A stretch of 64,000 nt of DNA from assembly GCA_030295235.1 (NCBI GenBank), contig AP026155.1:643672-707671 (forward strand). The letters run 5' to 3'. Position 1 is the first letter of the stretch. Each line of letters starts with the position of its first letter. Shown piece after piece: positions 23,188 through 34,953 of the stretch. The notes below the pieces were generated by a model, which was given only the letters and a program-made list of their open reading frames with translations, had not been told where the DNA came from and made no database searches. Both the position numbers and the translations under genes were made by a program. Source of the stretch: Fistulifera solaris (Eukaryota; Bacillariophyta; Bacillariophyceae; Naviculales; Stauroneidaceae).

Positions 23188-24066
23188 ATGCGTAGTCATA
23201 TTTGCAATATCATCTGTATAACATCACTATTGCTGCAGCATTCTGTGTCGGCGTTTTCGATCGTAACAAGCCAACGAGCATTAAGAACGAAGACATCGTC
23301 ACTACGATCGGAGCCCGCCGAGCAAGAGCCAAACGTTTCTCTGGAAAGTGAAGCACTGCCCGTCAATCCGAGTGTATCCGGAGCACTGGCCCGAGAGGCA
23401 GCACGCGAGGAAGAATCATCATCGAAGCCAACAGAAGCGGCCGCTCCTACAATCGTACAGGGAAATTCACTCCGTACTTGGTCCTTTCCGAGTGAAGATG
23501 TCCAGCGCGTACAATTTCTCATACGAACACAGGGGCGTCCATTGCATTCGAATGTCGTGGTGTGGCAAGGACCGGATAATGCTCCTCAGAAAATAGGTAT
23601 CTACAGCGAAGATGGTATTGTGCGCCCCTTTTGCTGCATAGCCGAGACGCCGCACGGTCAAAATGCGGTGGCTGTGTACAATACAGCAAGTCTCGAATTT
23701 CCTTTATTGGCATCGGTCGACGCCATCGATGCCAACACACCCCTAGATACCAATCTACGAGACAAATTAGGTCGAACAATCCAAGGCGGTGCTTTGCACA
23801 CCTATCCGTTCCTTCCCAACGTTCAAAGTGTGGCTGTATTCCTCAGAACAAATGGACGTCCACTTGAGGCGCGTATTGAACTATTACAGGGTCCGAACAA
23901 CAACAAGCAAGTAATGGAAATTGAAAGCGAAAACGGCAGAGAGCGTCCGTTCTATGTAGTCATTGCCTCCCCGGGGGTGGGAAATGTGATTCGCGTTCTC
24001 AATACGGCGCCGATGGAATATCCGATGACGGCTATTGTAGAACCCTATGAAATGGATCTGGATTGA
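23188..24066 (+). CDS. Plastid-targeted protein with two tandem ~90-residue repeats (paralogue B)
   Basis: 292 residues, uninterrupted from ATG 23188. The signal peptide ends in HSVSAFSIV, an SAF-type plastid motif. A Glu/Ser-rich linker is followed by repeat 1 (RTWSFPSEDVQRVQFLIRTQ, VVWQGPDNAPQKIGIYSEDG) and repeat 2 ([36 protein letters not shown]). The two repeats align to each other: both have GRPL, an [L/W]QGP[D/N]N turn, a [V/R]RPF or ERPFY strand and a final V.VYNTA or [11 protein letters not shown] segment. It is the intact sister of the gene at 20371-21273 and is transcribed away from it. The function is unknown and I recall no domain name. Confidence 0.85.
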   Translation: MRSHICNIICITSLLLQHSVSAFSIVTSQRALRTKTSSLRSEPAEQEPNVSLESEALPVNPSVSGALAREAAREEESSSKPTEAAAPTIVQGNSLRTWSFPSEDVQRVQFLIRTQGRPLHSNVVVWQGPDNAPQKIGIYSEDGIVRPFCCIAETPHGQNAVAVYNTASLEFPLLASVDAIDANTPLDTNLRDKLGRTIQGGALHTYPFLPNVQSVAVFLRTNGRPLEARIELLQGPNNNKQVMEIESENGRERPFYVVIASPGVGNVIRVLNTAPMEYPMTAIVEPYEMDLD

Positions 24067-24195
24067 ACACTGGAATCATCATGAATGCTAAAATAATAAA
24101 AAAGAACGCGATTATCTTTTATATTATCTATCTAGAGAACGAGGAGAAGCACTCATCGTGTCAGCATTGCTTTAACGTCTGATCTACTATATTTA

Positions 24196-26437
<2,242 letters not shown>

Positions 26438-27378
26438 CGTTAGCGCAATATGACAAAAAAGCAGAAAGGGTATAAGATATGAGTTTGTTGGATTGTGATG
26501 ATTCGTTCCATCAACACGGGCGTGGGTTTATTATTATTTATGTTGTTGTTGTTGGTTGTTGATTCTGCTTTATTATTTCGGTTCGCTAAAAAATGCCGCT
26601 CACTACAGCCCGGAAGGGATGACAGACGAATTCGTACTGCATCCACGTAGATATCATGCGTATTTGACAAGGATATTCGACATCGAGAATAAACGCATCC
26701 ATTAAAAATGCTTTTAAAGATCCAGGTAAAGCATCTGAAAAAGGCTTATGCAGCACACTAAGGCTAGCGGAGCCATCGGAGGTTATTGGTAGCCATATTA
26801 TATGGTACAAAACAGTAATGATGATTCATGACTGAAATGCAGTCGTGGAAACTCAATTAAACACTTTGAGTTTCTAGTAAATCTGAAAGAAAGCGATCCA
26901 CAGGAATTTTTGACAAGCAAAATCAATGAATGTGTTGTGAAATGCTGCTGATGGTAATTTTATCTAGACCACGGGCAATTGTAGCTATAAAGCAGGTAAA
27001 ATGAACGGAATAAAACTACTGGGAGCAGTTTGGCAAATTTTATATGACTCGTGACCGAGATCATCCGGTCTACTAGAGGTACCATTAGTTCTATCATTTT
27101 GACATGTTTTGTCCCATTGCTGATCCCTTCTTTTTTCTCAATACTTGGTCGTTTTCCTACTCCATTGTCAAAGAATGACAGACAAAGGACCCGACCAAGT
27201 CATCCCATCAACAAATATATTGACTGGATGTTGAAGTTAGTAGACTCGACTAACTGCTAAGCATATTATGCAAAACCTAAGTGAGCATGCTAATATTATC
27301 GAGTGTTTTACTTGACCGTGATAACAGTCATGATTGTCTAGGATATGTGGTTTTTAATCAGCATAAAACTTTGCGAAT
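26438..27378. other. Intergenic region
   Basis: Promoter of the CorC-type gene and 3' flank of the DUF4079 gene. A GTT-rich patch lies near 26530-26560. The palindrome copy at 26827-26848 is listed separately. TCCGGTCTACT near 27060 also occurs near 3161, with no further similarity. Confidence 0.55.
26827..26848. repeat. Recurrent 22-bp imperfect palindrome, copy 2
   Basis: Arms CATGACTGAA and GCAGTCGTGG around AT. Compare 15752-15773, 37521-37542 and 56560-56581. Confidence 0.75.
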
Positions 27379-28291
27379 TCAAGGCCACGACGTCTTTTCA
27401 ATGACTTTGAGAAGAATCGGAATACCCGATTGGAGTTGCCAAAGAAACAAACCGAGTCCAGCAACATTCGCACCAATATGAATGGATCGTGCCGTGTCAC
27501 TGCCTTTTTGCATGGCCGGAATGGTTGCGACAGCCAAAGCCCAAACGACCACCAGACCGGCACCCGCATACAAATGGGGACCAGGGAATAATTTACCCGC
27601 ACGAGCGTATGTATTCAGAGGACCCTGCGTAAAAGGAAAAACAGGTGCAGTGAGTGTAGTGTGCACCACAGAAAAAAATACGACTCGTCGTTTTCATACA
27701 TACCTCAATAGCAAAAGCAGTCCCCAAGAACGCCAACAAGGCCCCTTGACTGAAATGCTGATCCCGAGGAGCGGCAGCCGCCAACTCTTTGCGTTCATTT
27801 TGCAACTCCGCGACCTGCTCCGCAATGGGCATGGCCGCCTTTAATTTCATCATATCCGCTCCTTCTTCTTTCATGGCCTTTTCGATATCGGCTTTGCTGG
27901 AGATACCCGACGGAAGTTGTGCTTGCAGTTCTTTAATATCACCTCCCAAGGTGCGCTGACGGCGCCACTGGAATCCCAAAAAGGCCGTGTATAAAGTGTA
28001 CAGTAGCAAACTGCCCATCATGACCGGATGCAACAGAGACCCAGTGCGTCCTTCGAAGATGCCCCAATCCGGACCGGCTGCCATGGCGGGCGCCGCATTC
28101 GTAAGAAAAGCAGTCGTCGCGGCGGTAGTGACAACTTGAAAGGAGCGAACGAGATCGGAAGATTCCTCTTCTACAGGTGCCGACATTCGTAGCGACCGCG
28201 TCAGGGTCGTCGTCGACGACGGAACGACAAAGGCGGATGCCGATGACGAAAGAAGCAATGTGGCACTGATGATGATGTTTGTAATTTTCAT
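27379..28291 (-). CDS. DUF4079-like plastid membrane protein
   Basis: The ATG at 28291 gives a signal peptide ending in SASAFVVP (plastid motif). A second hydrophobic stretch ending AAPAMAAGPDWG looks like a thylakoid-transfer signal. The mature part has several membrane segments (SLLHPVMMGSLLLYTLYTAF; HFSQGALLAFLGTAFAIE; HLYAGAGLVVVWALAVATI; IHIGANVAGLGLFLWQL) and a Lys/Glu/Ala-rich hydrophilic loop. A 79-nt intron (27625-27703, GTATGT...CGCAG) joins TAFAIE to GPLNTYARAG, and the stop is at 27379. The layout and HP-x-MMG start match the DUF4079 family of cyanobacteria and plastids as I know it. No biochemical role is established. No frame break was seen. Confidence 0.72.
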
Positions 28292-28556
28292 TATGTTGAC
28301 TAATATTAGGGTGGTAGAATGAAACTGTAGTTTTTCGAGTTAGAAGATCTCGTGAGAATTATAACGAATGCGAACCGCGATATACCTGGTAATATAATAA
28401 TTCCTCCGTACCTTTTTTTTTCGGCTGTTGTGATGAATGATGAATGATGATGTGCGTGTGTGTGTCGTGCTTCTGCGCGAAATCCTTCTGATGACTCAAA
28501 ATTGCGTCAGTCAACTTTGAGTCACGTCACATTTCAAGTCACGAGAAATCACGAAA

Positions 28557-29821
28557 CTACTGTTTCGGGTCTCTTCGCAGTCTCTCTAGCAACCTTTGCC
28601 ATATCTCGTCCTCAAGAACAGCTGGCATATTCACGTCACACAATAAGGCCGTGTTCATTTGAGCTGAAAAATCACTCCAAATATCACTTCGTGTATCTTC
28701 TTGGTTCGGAAATACTGCACGTTCAGCCGCCGCACTGAATTGAAACAAGTTGTCGGTTACATTCGATGGCGGACAGAGCAGGGGAACATCACCACGACTT
28801 AACCTTTTGCCGTTCCGTTCATCATGCTTCTCCAAGATCATGGCCAAGGGAGCACATTGGAATAACGCTTCATCACTGTGTGTCGATACTCTCATTCGAA
28901 GATCTTTCGCCATACGTTGTACTTTGGCGTGATCTACCATGTTATTCTCGATTAAATATTGAGCGAGACGATCAAAGACGAGCGTTTTACCCTGATTGGC
29001 GGATATAGGACGACCTGATTGCAATTTGTGGCATGTTTTTTCCGCTCGCATGATGTTGCAAAAAAAGTCCTGCACTAGATCTCCTCTTTCGATATTAATG
29101 ACGTTTATTGTGTTGTTGTCAAAGTATTTCGAGACGCCCGCATGTTTGACGAGAGTTGGGTGCTGAAACGGGGTGCTTCTTAAGAAAGCATTCCAAGGAG
29201 GTATATTCCGTTCCAGGTCAGAATTGTAGCGGTTGTTATTCGGATTCTTCTCGTTTGCAGGATTGGGTCGACAGCGAAAGCGGTTGATTTGATAGTAACG
29301 ACTGGGTAGCCAGTGGTAGTAACGTCGATAAGCGACGACGATAGTTACCTCATACTCTGTGTTGTTGAATACTTCTTGGTAAAAACTCATTTCTTCCGAG
29401 AACGTGGACCAGCGTTCAGTGCTGAGAACAATGTGACGTCTGTTTTGTCGAGCCTTATTAACAAACTGCTGAAACTGCTCTATTTTATTCGAGCAGCTTA
29501 CAGTATGATTACTATCACTGTTCTTAGCAATCATGCATTGATTGAGAGCCCCCAAATGCACGTGATGATAGTAACTCCAACCCTCCTCTTTGAGTGTTGC
29601 AGTTGACTGAATGAGGGCACTTTGTATCGTCGAGCTGCCCATTTTCCCAGGGCCTACATGAAAGACAACCCGAAGTTGATTGCTATTCTTTTCGTAAACA
29701 GACTCGTGGTGTCTTTGAAAACATTCACAAATCGGAAAAATCGAAAGGAATGCAACAACATGAAGCCAATGATGACCATCACGTACTTGTTTACGCCTTT
29801 GAGACGTTTGGTTCCTCTCAT
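28557..29821 (-). CDS. Type II membrane sulfotransferase-like protein
   Basis: The ATG at 29821 gives a short basic N-terminus and one anchor segment (YVMVIIGFMLLHSFRFF). One base is missing in TTTT 29689-29692. The reading then continues NSNQLRVVFHVGPGKMGSST, where GPGKMGSSTIQ occupies the place of the PAPS 5'-phosphosulfate loop. IVVAYRRYYHWLPSRYYQ resembles the second conserved block of these diatom enzymes, and INIERGDLVQDFFCNIM follows in the C-terminal half. The stop is at 28557. Golgi-type orientation suggests sulfation of secreted glycans or proteins, an inference from topology. A different sulfotransferase-like gene lies at 57158-58390. Confidence 0.65.
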
Positions 29822-30623
29822 CTTTCAGAGTGTTTTCTTCTCCAATAGGATTAGGATATCAAAATAGATTTATCGATTGCATTTTGTTCGTCGTTGTGTC
29901 GTTATCGACATGTTTTGTCTGTCGCTTTTCTTGAAAAACAGAAACAAAAATGCTTTCGATACATTTGTATTGACCGCGTATATCGAGTGGAATGTGAGGG
30001 TGGCGTAACGTGACTCATCTAACGTTATGGCAGTCCCTAATTAACGACAATATCTTTTCTAAACAATCATTTTTTTGAACCTTGTCCTTTACTTTTGAAA
30101 TGCATGCCAAGAGCTAAGCAGTAAGACAAATCTGATATATTTGGCGCTATTCCTACGGATGCTTCTGGTGATTTTTCATTTAAACGTAATGCTAACGTTT
30201 AACAATCGAAGACTCTGCCTTAAGGCTGTAGCTTTAAGCTAATGCTACGCAGTTAAAACAGGAACCATTGCTATTGTTTTTATTTGTGATGTTGATGATA
30301 TTGACGAGTCGAATGACGACATCTGATTTTGATGGATTTGCTAAGAAATGGATTATAACGTTTCGTTTCGAAGGAAGATGATTCGCGTGACACAACTTTA
30401 CTGCAGTCCCGGCAATCTGCGTTCCTTATTCTCCATGGGAAATAAAAACGGTCACGAGCATTTTGTTGCTTTTGATTGAAAAAGAGCTACCCGTTTGTCA
30501 TTGTAACAACTTGTTTCTCTCTTCTTCTTCTTCTTCTTTCAATATCTGGTTGTCAGAATATACAACTGTTAATATTCCTCAAGAGAGTTGCCAAACTTGC
30601 CAACGATCAGAATAGAAACGACA
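29822..30623. other. Divergent intergenic region
   Basis: Promoters of the sulfotransferase-like gene (-) and the 2OG oxygenase gene (+). AT-rich. A TTC-repeat patch lies near 30520-30540. No gene was seen. Confidence 0.55.
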
Positions 30624-32194
30624 ATGACCATGATGTCTTCTTTCTCTTTCCGTCGCTCCTCCTTTTTGCTCCTATTCTGGGTGCTTCTCAGGCCTTCACT
30701 ACAAGTACAAGCTTTATGGTGGAGTAACCTTGAGAACAAAAGCGAATCAAGCGAAGAAATGCAGCAGTTCGATCGGCCGTCGAGTGTCAAAGCACAGCAA
30801 ACGAATCACAACAAACCTTCTTCGCCCGCATTTGAATACGGAGTAGATGTTAGTTTTCCCATGCATCATGCTCCCGTGAGTACCAACTACGCATGGCTTC
30901 CACACAATCAACAACCGAATGCTGATATTCCGGACGAATACAAAGACATGCCGGTACAACCGCTCGGTGACATGCAAAGTAAATACGAAAACTACATTCA
31001 GGGTTGTGTCGATTATTATAACAAGGACGGCAAGAACAAAGGAGAACGCTGTATCACGACAGAACGAGATCGACTGGCCATGAGCTTACGGCAACCACAA
31101 TCGATGTACAATTACACACAAATGGGCTACACCAAGATACGGGCACCCGATCATGTCTTTCGATTATTGAAAGAATTCTGGGAAAAGAATAAGCATCGAG
31201 AAACGCTCGAACGATGGGCTGTGGGGAATGTTTACACGTGAGTAGAAGAAGACAACACTCTATCACTATTGATTTGATGATACTCACACGTACAAATCTC
31301 TCTTGTTGTGGCAGCAATCACTGGGAATCGCCTTCGTACATGGTTAGTGTCGAAAATGAGGCACTGGACGGTGGAGGCTATGTATTGAAACAACACATTT
31401 GGAATGCCGCACGTGATACTATTGAAGAATGGACGGGCTACAAGCAAGCGGAATGTTCATTGTACGGAATTCGTGTGTACAAAGAAGGTGCCATCTTAGC
31501 TCCGCACGTCGATCGATTGCCTTTGGTGAGTTCGGCCATCATCAATGTCGATCAAGATGTGGATGAACCATGGCCGCTGGAAGTGATCGGGCATGATGGT
31601 ATTGCTCGAAATGTGACCATGGAGCCCGGAGATCTAGTCTTGTATGAATCGCATTCTATTTTGCACGGTCGCCCATTCCCATTGAAAGGACGTTTCATGG
31701 CCAACGTCTTTATACATTTTGAACCCACTCAAAAAATTGGGGGAGAAAGTGAATATACGGGCGATTTACCGCCTTATCTCATTCCGGGTAGTCCTGAGGA
31801 GGCGCGATGGCGCTCCAGCAATCCCCACGGTCACAAATTGCTAAATCAACAGCAACCAGGCACTACAGGATCCACAAAAGCTCACATGCTGGCCGCTCGC
31901 GGTCAGTACGAAGATCTTCGTCAGTTTCTCAATGAAAACCCCGATTCCATCAACGCTCGTGATAAAAATGATTGGATGCCCCTGCATGAAGGCATCAGAA
32001 AAGGAGATCTTGATTGCATTGAATTGCTGTTGGATCGAGGTGCAGAAGTGAATGCGGTCACACCACATGGATCGCCCTTGTACATGGCCCAGACGTTCCA
32101 TGCTGGTAACAAAGCGTTACAACAACTACTGGAATCGCGGGGTGCCAAGCTGTATCCGCCGCCTTCGAAAGGTGCTAGTGAGGGTGAATTGTAA
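30624..32194 (+). CDS. Prolyl 4-hydroxylase-like 2OG-Fe(II) oxygenase with C-terminal ankyrin repeats
   Basis: The first ATG in frame is at 30624 (upstream in-frame codons lack ATG) and gives a signal peptide or anchor (SSFLLLFWVLLRPSLQVQA). A 77-nt intron (31238-31314, GTGAGT...GGCAG) splits GNVYT from NHWESPSYM. The oxygenase core has the iron ligands HVD (LAPHVDR) and a distal His in LHGRPFPLKGR, whose basic residues could bind 2-oxoglutarate. The C-terminal 110 residues are two ankyrin-like repeats (AHMLAARGQYEDLRQFLNEN; WMPLHEGIRKGDLDCIELLL), ending at 32194. No frame break. Secreted or ER/Golgi-luminal hydroxylation of a proline-rich substrate is plausible but inferred. Confidence 0.85.
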
Positions 32195-32303
32195 CTTTAA
32201 ACCAAGTTGATATCGACGTGTTGGTTCAATACAGGTAGGAGGAAATATTAATCACAACATAATAAACAATTCTAGCATGCCTTTACTCTTTCTTTACCTC
32301 TTT

Positions 32304-34131
32304 CTAGCTATTAATTTCGTAGAGTCCTCCCACCATGCTTAACAAGAACGTTGCTTTCCACAACAAAGGGGAAAGTGCTGATGACGACTCAATACCACTC
32401 ACATTGCTGTTGTTGAGATTGGGTTCCAAAGTTGTCTGATTCGTTTTCACAGGGGCTAGGACAGGCGATCTTGTGGGGGCAGCTATAGGGGCCATCGTGG
32501 GTGCTTCCGTTCGTCGAACCGACGACGGTGATGGTGATGATTCCTCAGGCATCGCCGTTGGTTCATCCGACGCCACCGCAATGGAGGGTTCGTTGGTAGT
32601 AGCAACAGTCGGTTCTAGGGTTGTCGGCTCCAGGGTATTTGGTGGCAGGGTGGTCGGTGCAATAGTCGTTGGCTCCAAAGTGGTCGGCGACATCGTGGTC
32701 ACTGCAGAAGTAGGTGCCGGTGATGTATCAAATGTAGGGGAGGCCGTCGGTTGCGGTGGCTCTGTCGGTGCCAGAGACGGTCCTATACCCGTGATACGTA
32801 CTTGCATTTCCATACCCGACGGTGACAAGATTTCAATGGTGATGCCTGTCGGGGAGATGACACCCCCTGATAACTGTCGGTATTTGGATAATTGGCTCCT
32901 GTCCCTGGCCGCAATACCATTCCCTGTGTCCAAAGATCCGTAGCATCACCATTATTGTTACCCTTTTCTAGATCATACAATCCATCCGCTGGCAAAAGTG
33001 CAACACGGTAGTGATTACCATTGATAGGCCAGCCTTCTTGCCCTGGATAGCCAGGCGTCTCCTGTAAGAATTTGGTATCGTCAATGTGATAAATAAGGAT
33101 ACCCCCGTCACCGAATATCATTTCATCGTAGTCGAGCGGCTGTCGGTTTTCAAGCAACAAGTATTCACGTGAGGGAAATCCTTTAGCAATCATGAGCGCA
33201 TCTGGATACAGATTTGATGGTCGTAATGTGTAGACTCCATCACCCGTCACTTCTTTCGGTTCATGCCATCCCGTCAATGCGCGCGACCAGGGGCTCATAC
33301 TTCCGGGATACATGGTATCACCAATTGGGCCAAAGGAACTTGCCATGATATCCCAGCCACCCAAACCTCCCAAGAAACCGTTACGTGAGTCGTACAAGTC
33401 GACTGTTTCGAAGGTATGCAAGAATTCGTGTGCCGGTACGGCCAATTGCACCATCGCGACAAATCACAGACACCATCGTAAGCACTGGCAATGGCGTACC
33501 CATTTAACTTGGTAATATCATTCGTCCAGGAACCAAAAGGACTGGACCAGTACGCTTGCGATCGCACCCGATCTTCTCGCGAAGGCTCTCCACACGAACT
33601 GCCATCTCCACCTTCCGACGGATATCCCGAGTGGAAGACGAGCAAGGCATCTAATTCACCGTCTTGATCGTCATCGTACCGAGACCAGTCAACAGTTGGA
33701 TCTTGTGACAGTTGATCCAGGATGGGTGTGAAGAATTGCGAAGAATCGAGCGCATTGAAAAAGCCCCGTTCTCCCGCCGCAAATTCCGTTTCACTCATCG
33801 TCGTGGTCGTCCAGGGCGTTACATCACACCCGGTAATATTGTATTGTCCGTACGATTGCAATCGCATGTATTCGGCCATTTGCTCTTGACACAATTCTTC
33901 AAAATGTTCACGAGGAGGTAAAGCGCGTGTAGCGTGGTTGGTGAAGCGCACTAACAACACGAGGACGCGGGCGTTTCCGAACGTTTTGTTGCGGAGTTTT
34001 CGCCTTTGTTGTTGCGAGAGGGAATTCTCGTGTTGTTGTGCTACAGAGGATCCATCAATCCAGCTACAACAACATAATTGCCAGAACAAAAGGAAAAGAA
34101 GCCGATTGTTATGATTGTTGACTGCTCTCAT
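32304..34131 (-). CDS. Secreted M6-family metalloprotease with Thr/Pro-rich stalk
   Basis: The ATG at 34131 gives a signal peptide (LLFLLFWQLCCCSW). The protease domain includes VLVLLVRFTNH, DDDQDGELDALLVFHSGY and, after a one-base break at AAA 33461-33463, the zinc motif HEFLH followed by DLYD and GGWDIMASSF. After another break in C5 32863-32867 (one base too many) comes a beta-sandwich-like end. Thr/Pro repeats follow (TMSPTTLEPTTIAPTTLPPN), probably O-glycosylated, and then a hydrophobic C-terminus (LLWKATFLLSMVGGLYEI) that may be a GPI signal. The stop is at 32304. The family is M6 (immune inhibitor A type peptidases), found in bacteria and diatoms. It probably acts at the cell surface. 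Confidence 0.82.
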
Positions 34132-34953
34132 TTTTGTATTCAATTGTGATGAATTGTGCACTTGAAAAGTTCACAGTCTGTAGTGATTGTTGTCGTATAG
34201 AAGAAGAGATTTGCTTTTTTCTTTCTTTCTCTGCTTTCTCTCGACTGATGTTTTAAGCAAAAAGAACTCGTGTAGACGGACGCTACGTCGGTTTGCTTTT
34301 CGTTTTCTCTCTCGCTATATAGGTAGATGTTTTTGATCTATTCGAGCTCAATCAACAATGATGCTAGCTTCATATGTGTATTTATGCAAATAAACAAGAA
34401 GAACAATAGATTGTTCGTGCCGATTGTATTGCTTGCGAGCTATAGCAGTCTTGTCGAAGGCGCGTCGCAGGTTTATTGGATGGATCGGTTGCATATTATT
34501 TTTCATTCGATCACTTGCCTACTCTATTGTATCATAAACTTCACCCGGTACTCGTACATACACAGAAAAATACCGCGCCGATGCACGACTCCGATAGCAC
34601 GCCAGGCTCGTTTTCCCCTTCGTGCCAATGACTACAACGATTGTTGTACCAAAGTTGCTGTTGAAGCCAGGGTGGAAGCCCGTTCCGCGTTCTCCCTATG
34701 TAGCACAAGCCAATTTTGGGTCGTACTTGTTACTGTAAACGGGATTACAAGTGACGTCAGAATGCAACTGAGTATAAACGTACACAGTAGACGAAAAATA
34801 AGAGCTCGTGGCACGTGGAACACGGAGAAAACAACAAGGATCTATGTCAAAAAATCGAATTCTTTATCTTGGATCCAGGATTAAACACATTGTAATCGAG
34901 ATCGTCGCTGTTAGCTACCTACAGCGACCATGCACTAACTAGCTGTTAGGTAG
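34132..34953. other. Intergenic region with CRE palindrome and alternative hairpins
   Basis: Upstream of the M6 protease gene and downstream of the Hsp70-like gene. A full TGACGTCA lies at 34752-34759. Two overlapping stems are possible: GTCGCTGT 34904-34911 with ACAGCGAC 34921-34928, or TAGCTACCTA 34912-34921 with TAGGTAGCTA 34947-34956, the latter covering the Hsp70-like stop codon. A 185-codon plus-strand open stretch at 34327-34884 is unrecognisable. Confidence 0.5.

Noticed and set aside
32473-32943. Val/Gly-rich plus-strand open frame
   Set aside because: Antisense of the Thr/Pro repeat region of the M6 protease; the low-complexity repeats keep it open.
34327-34884. 185-codon plus-strand open frame
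   Set aside because: The translation has no recognisable domain, odd composition, and lies in an AT-rich spacer downstream of the Hsp70-like gene.
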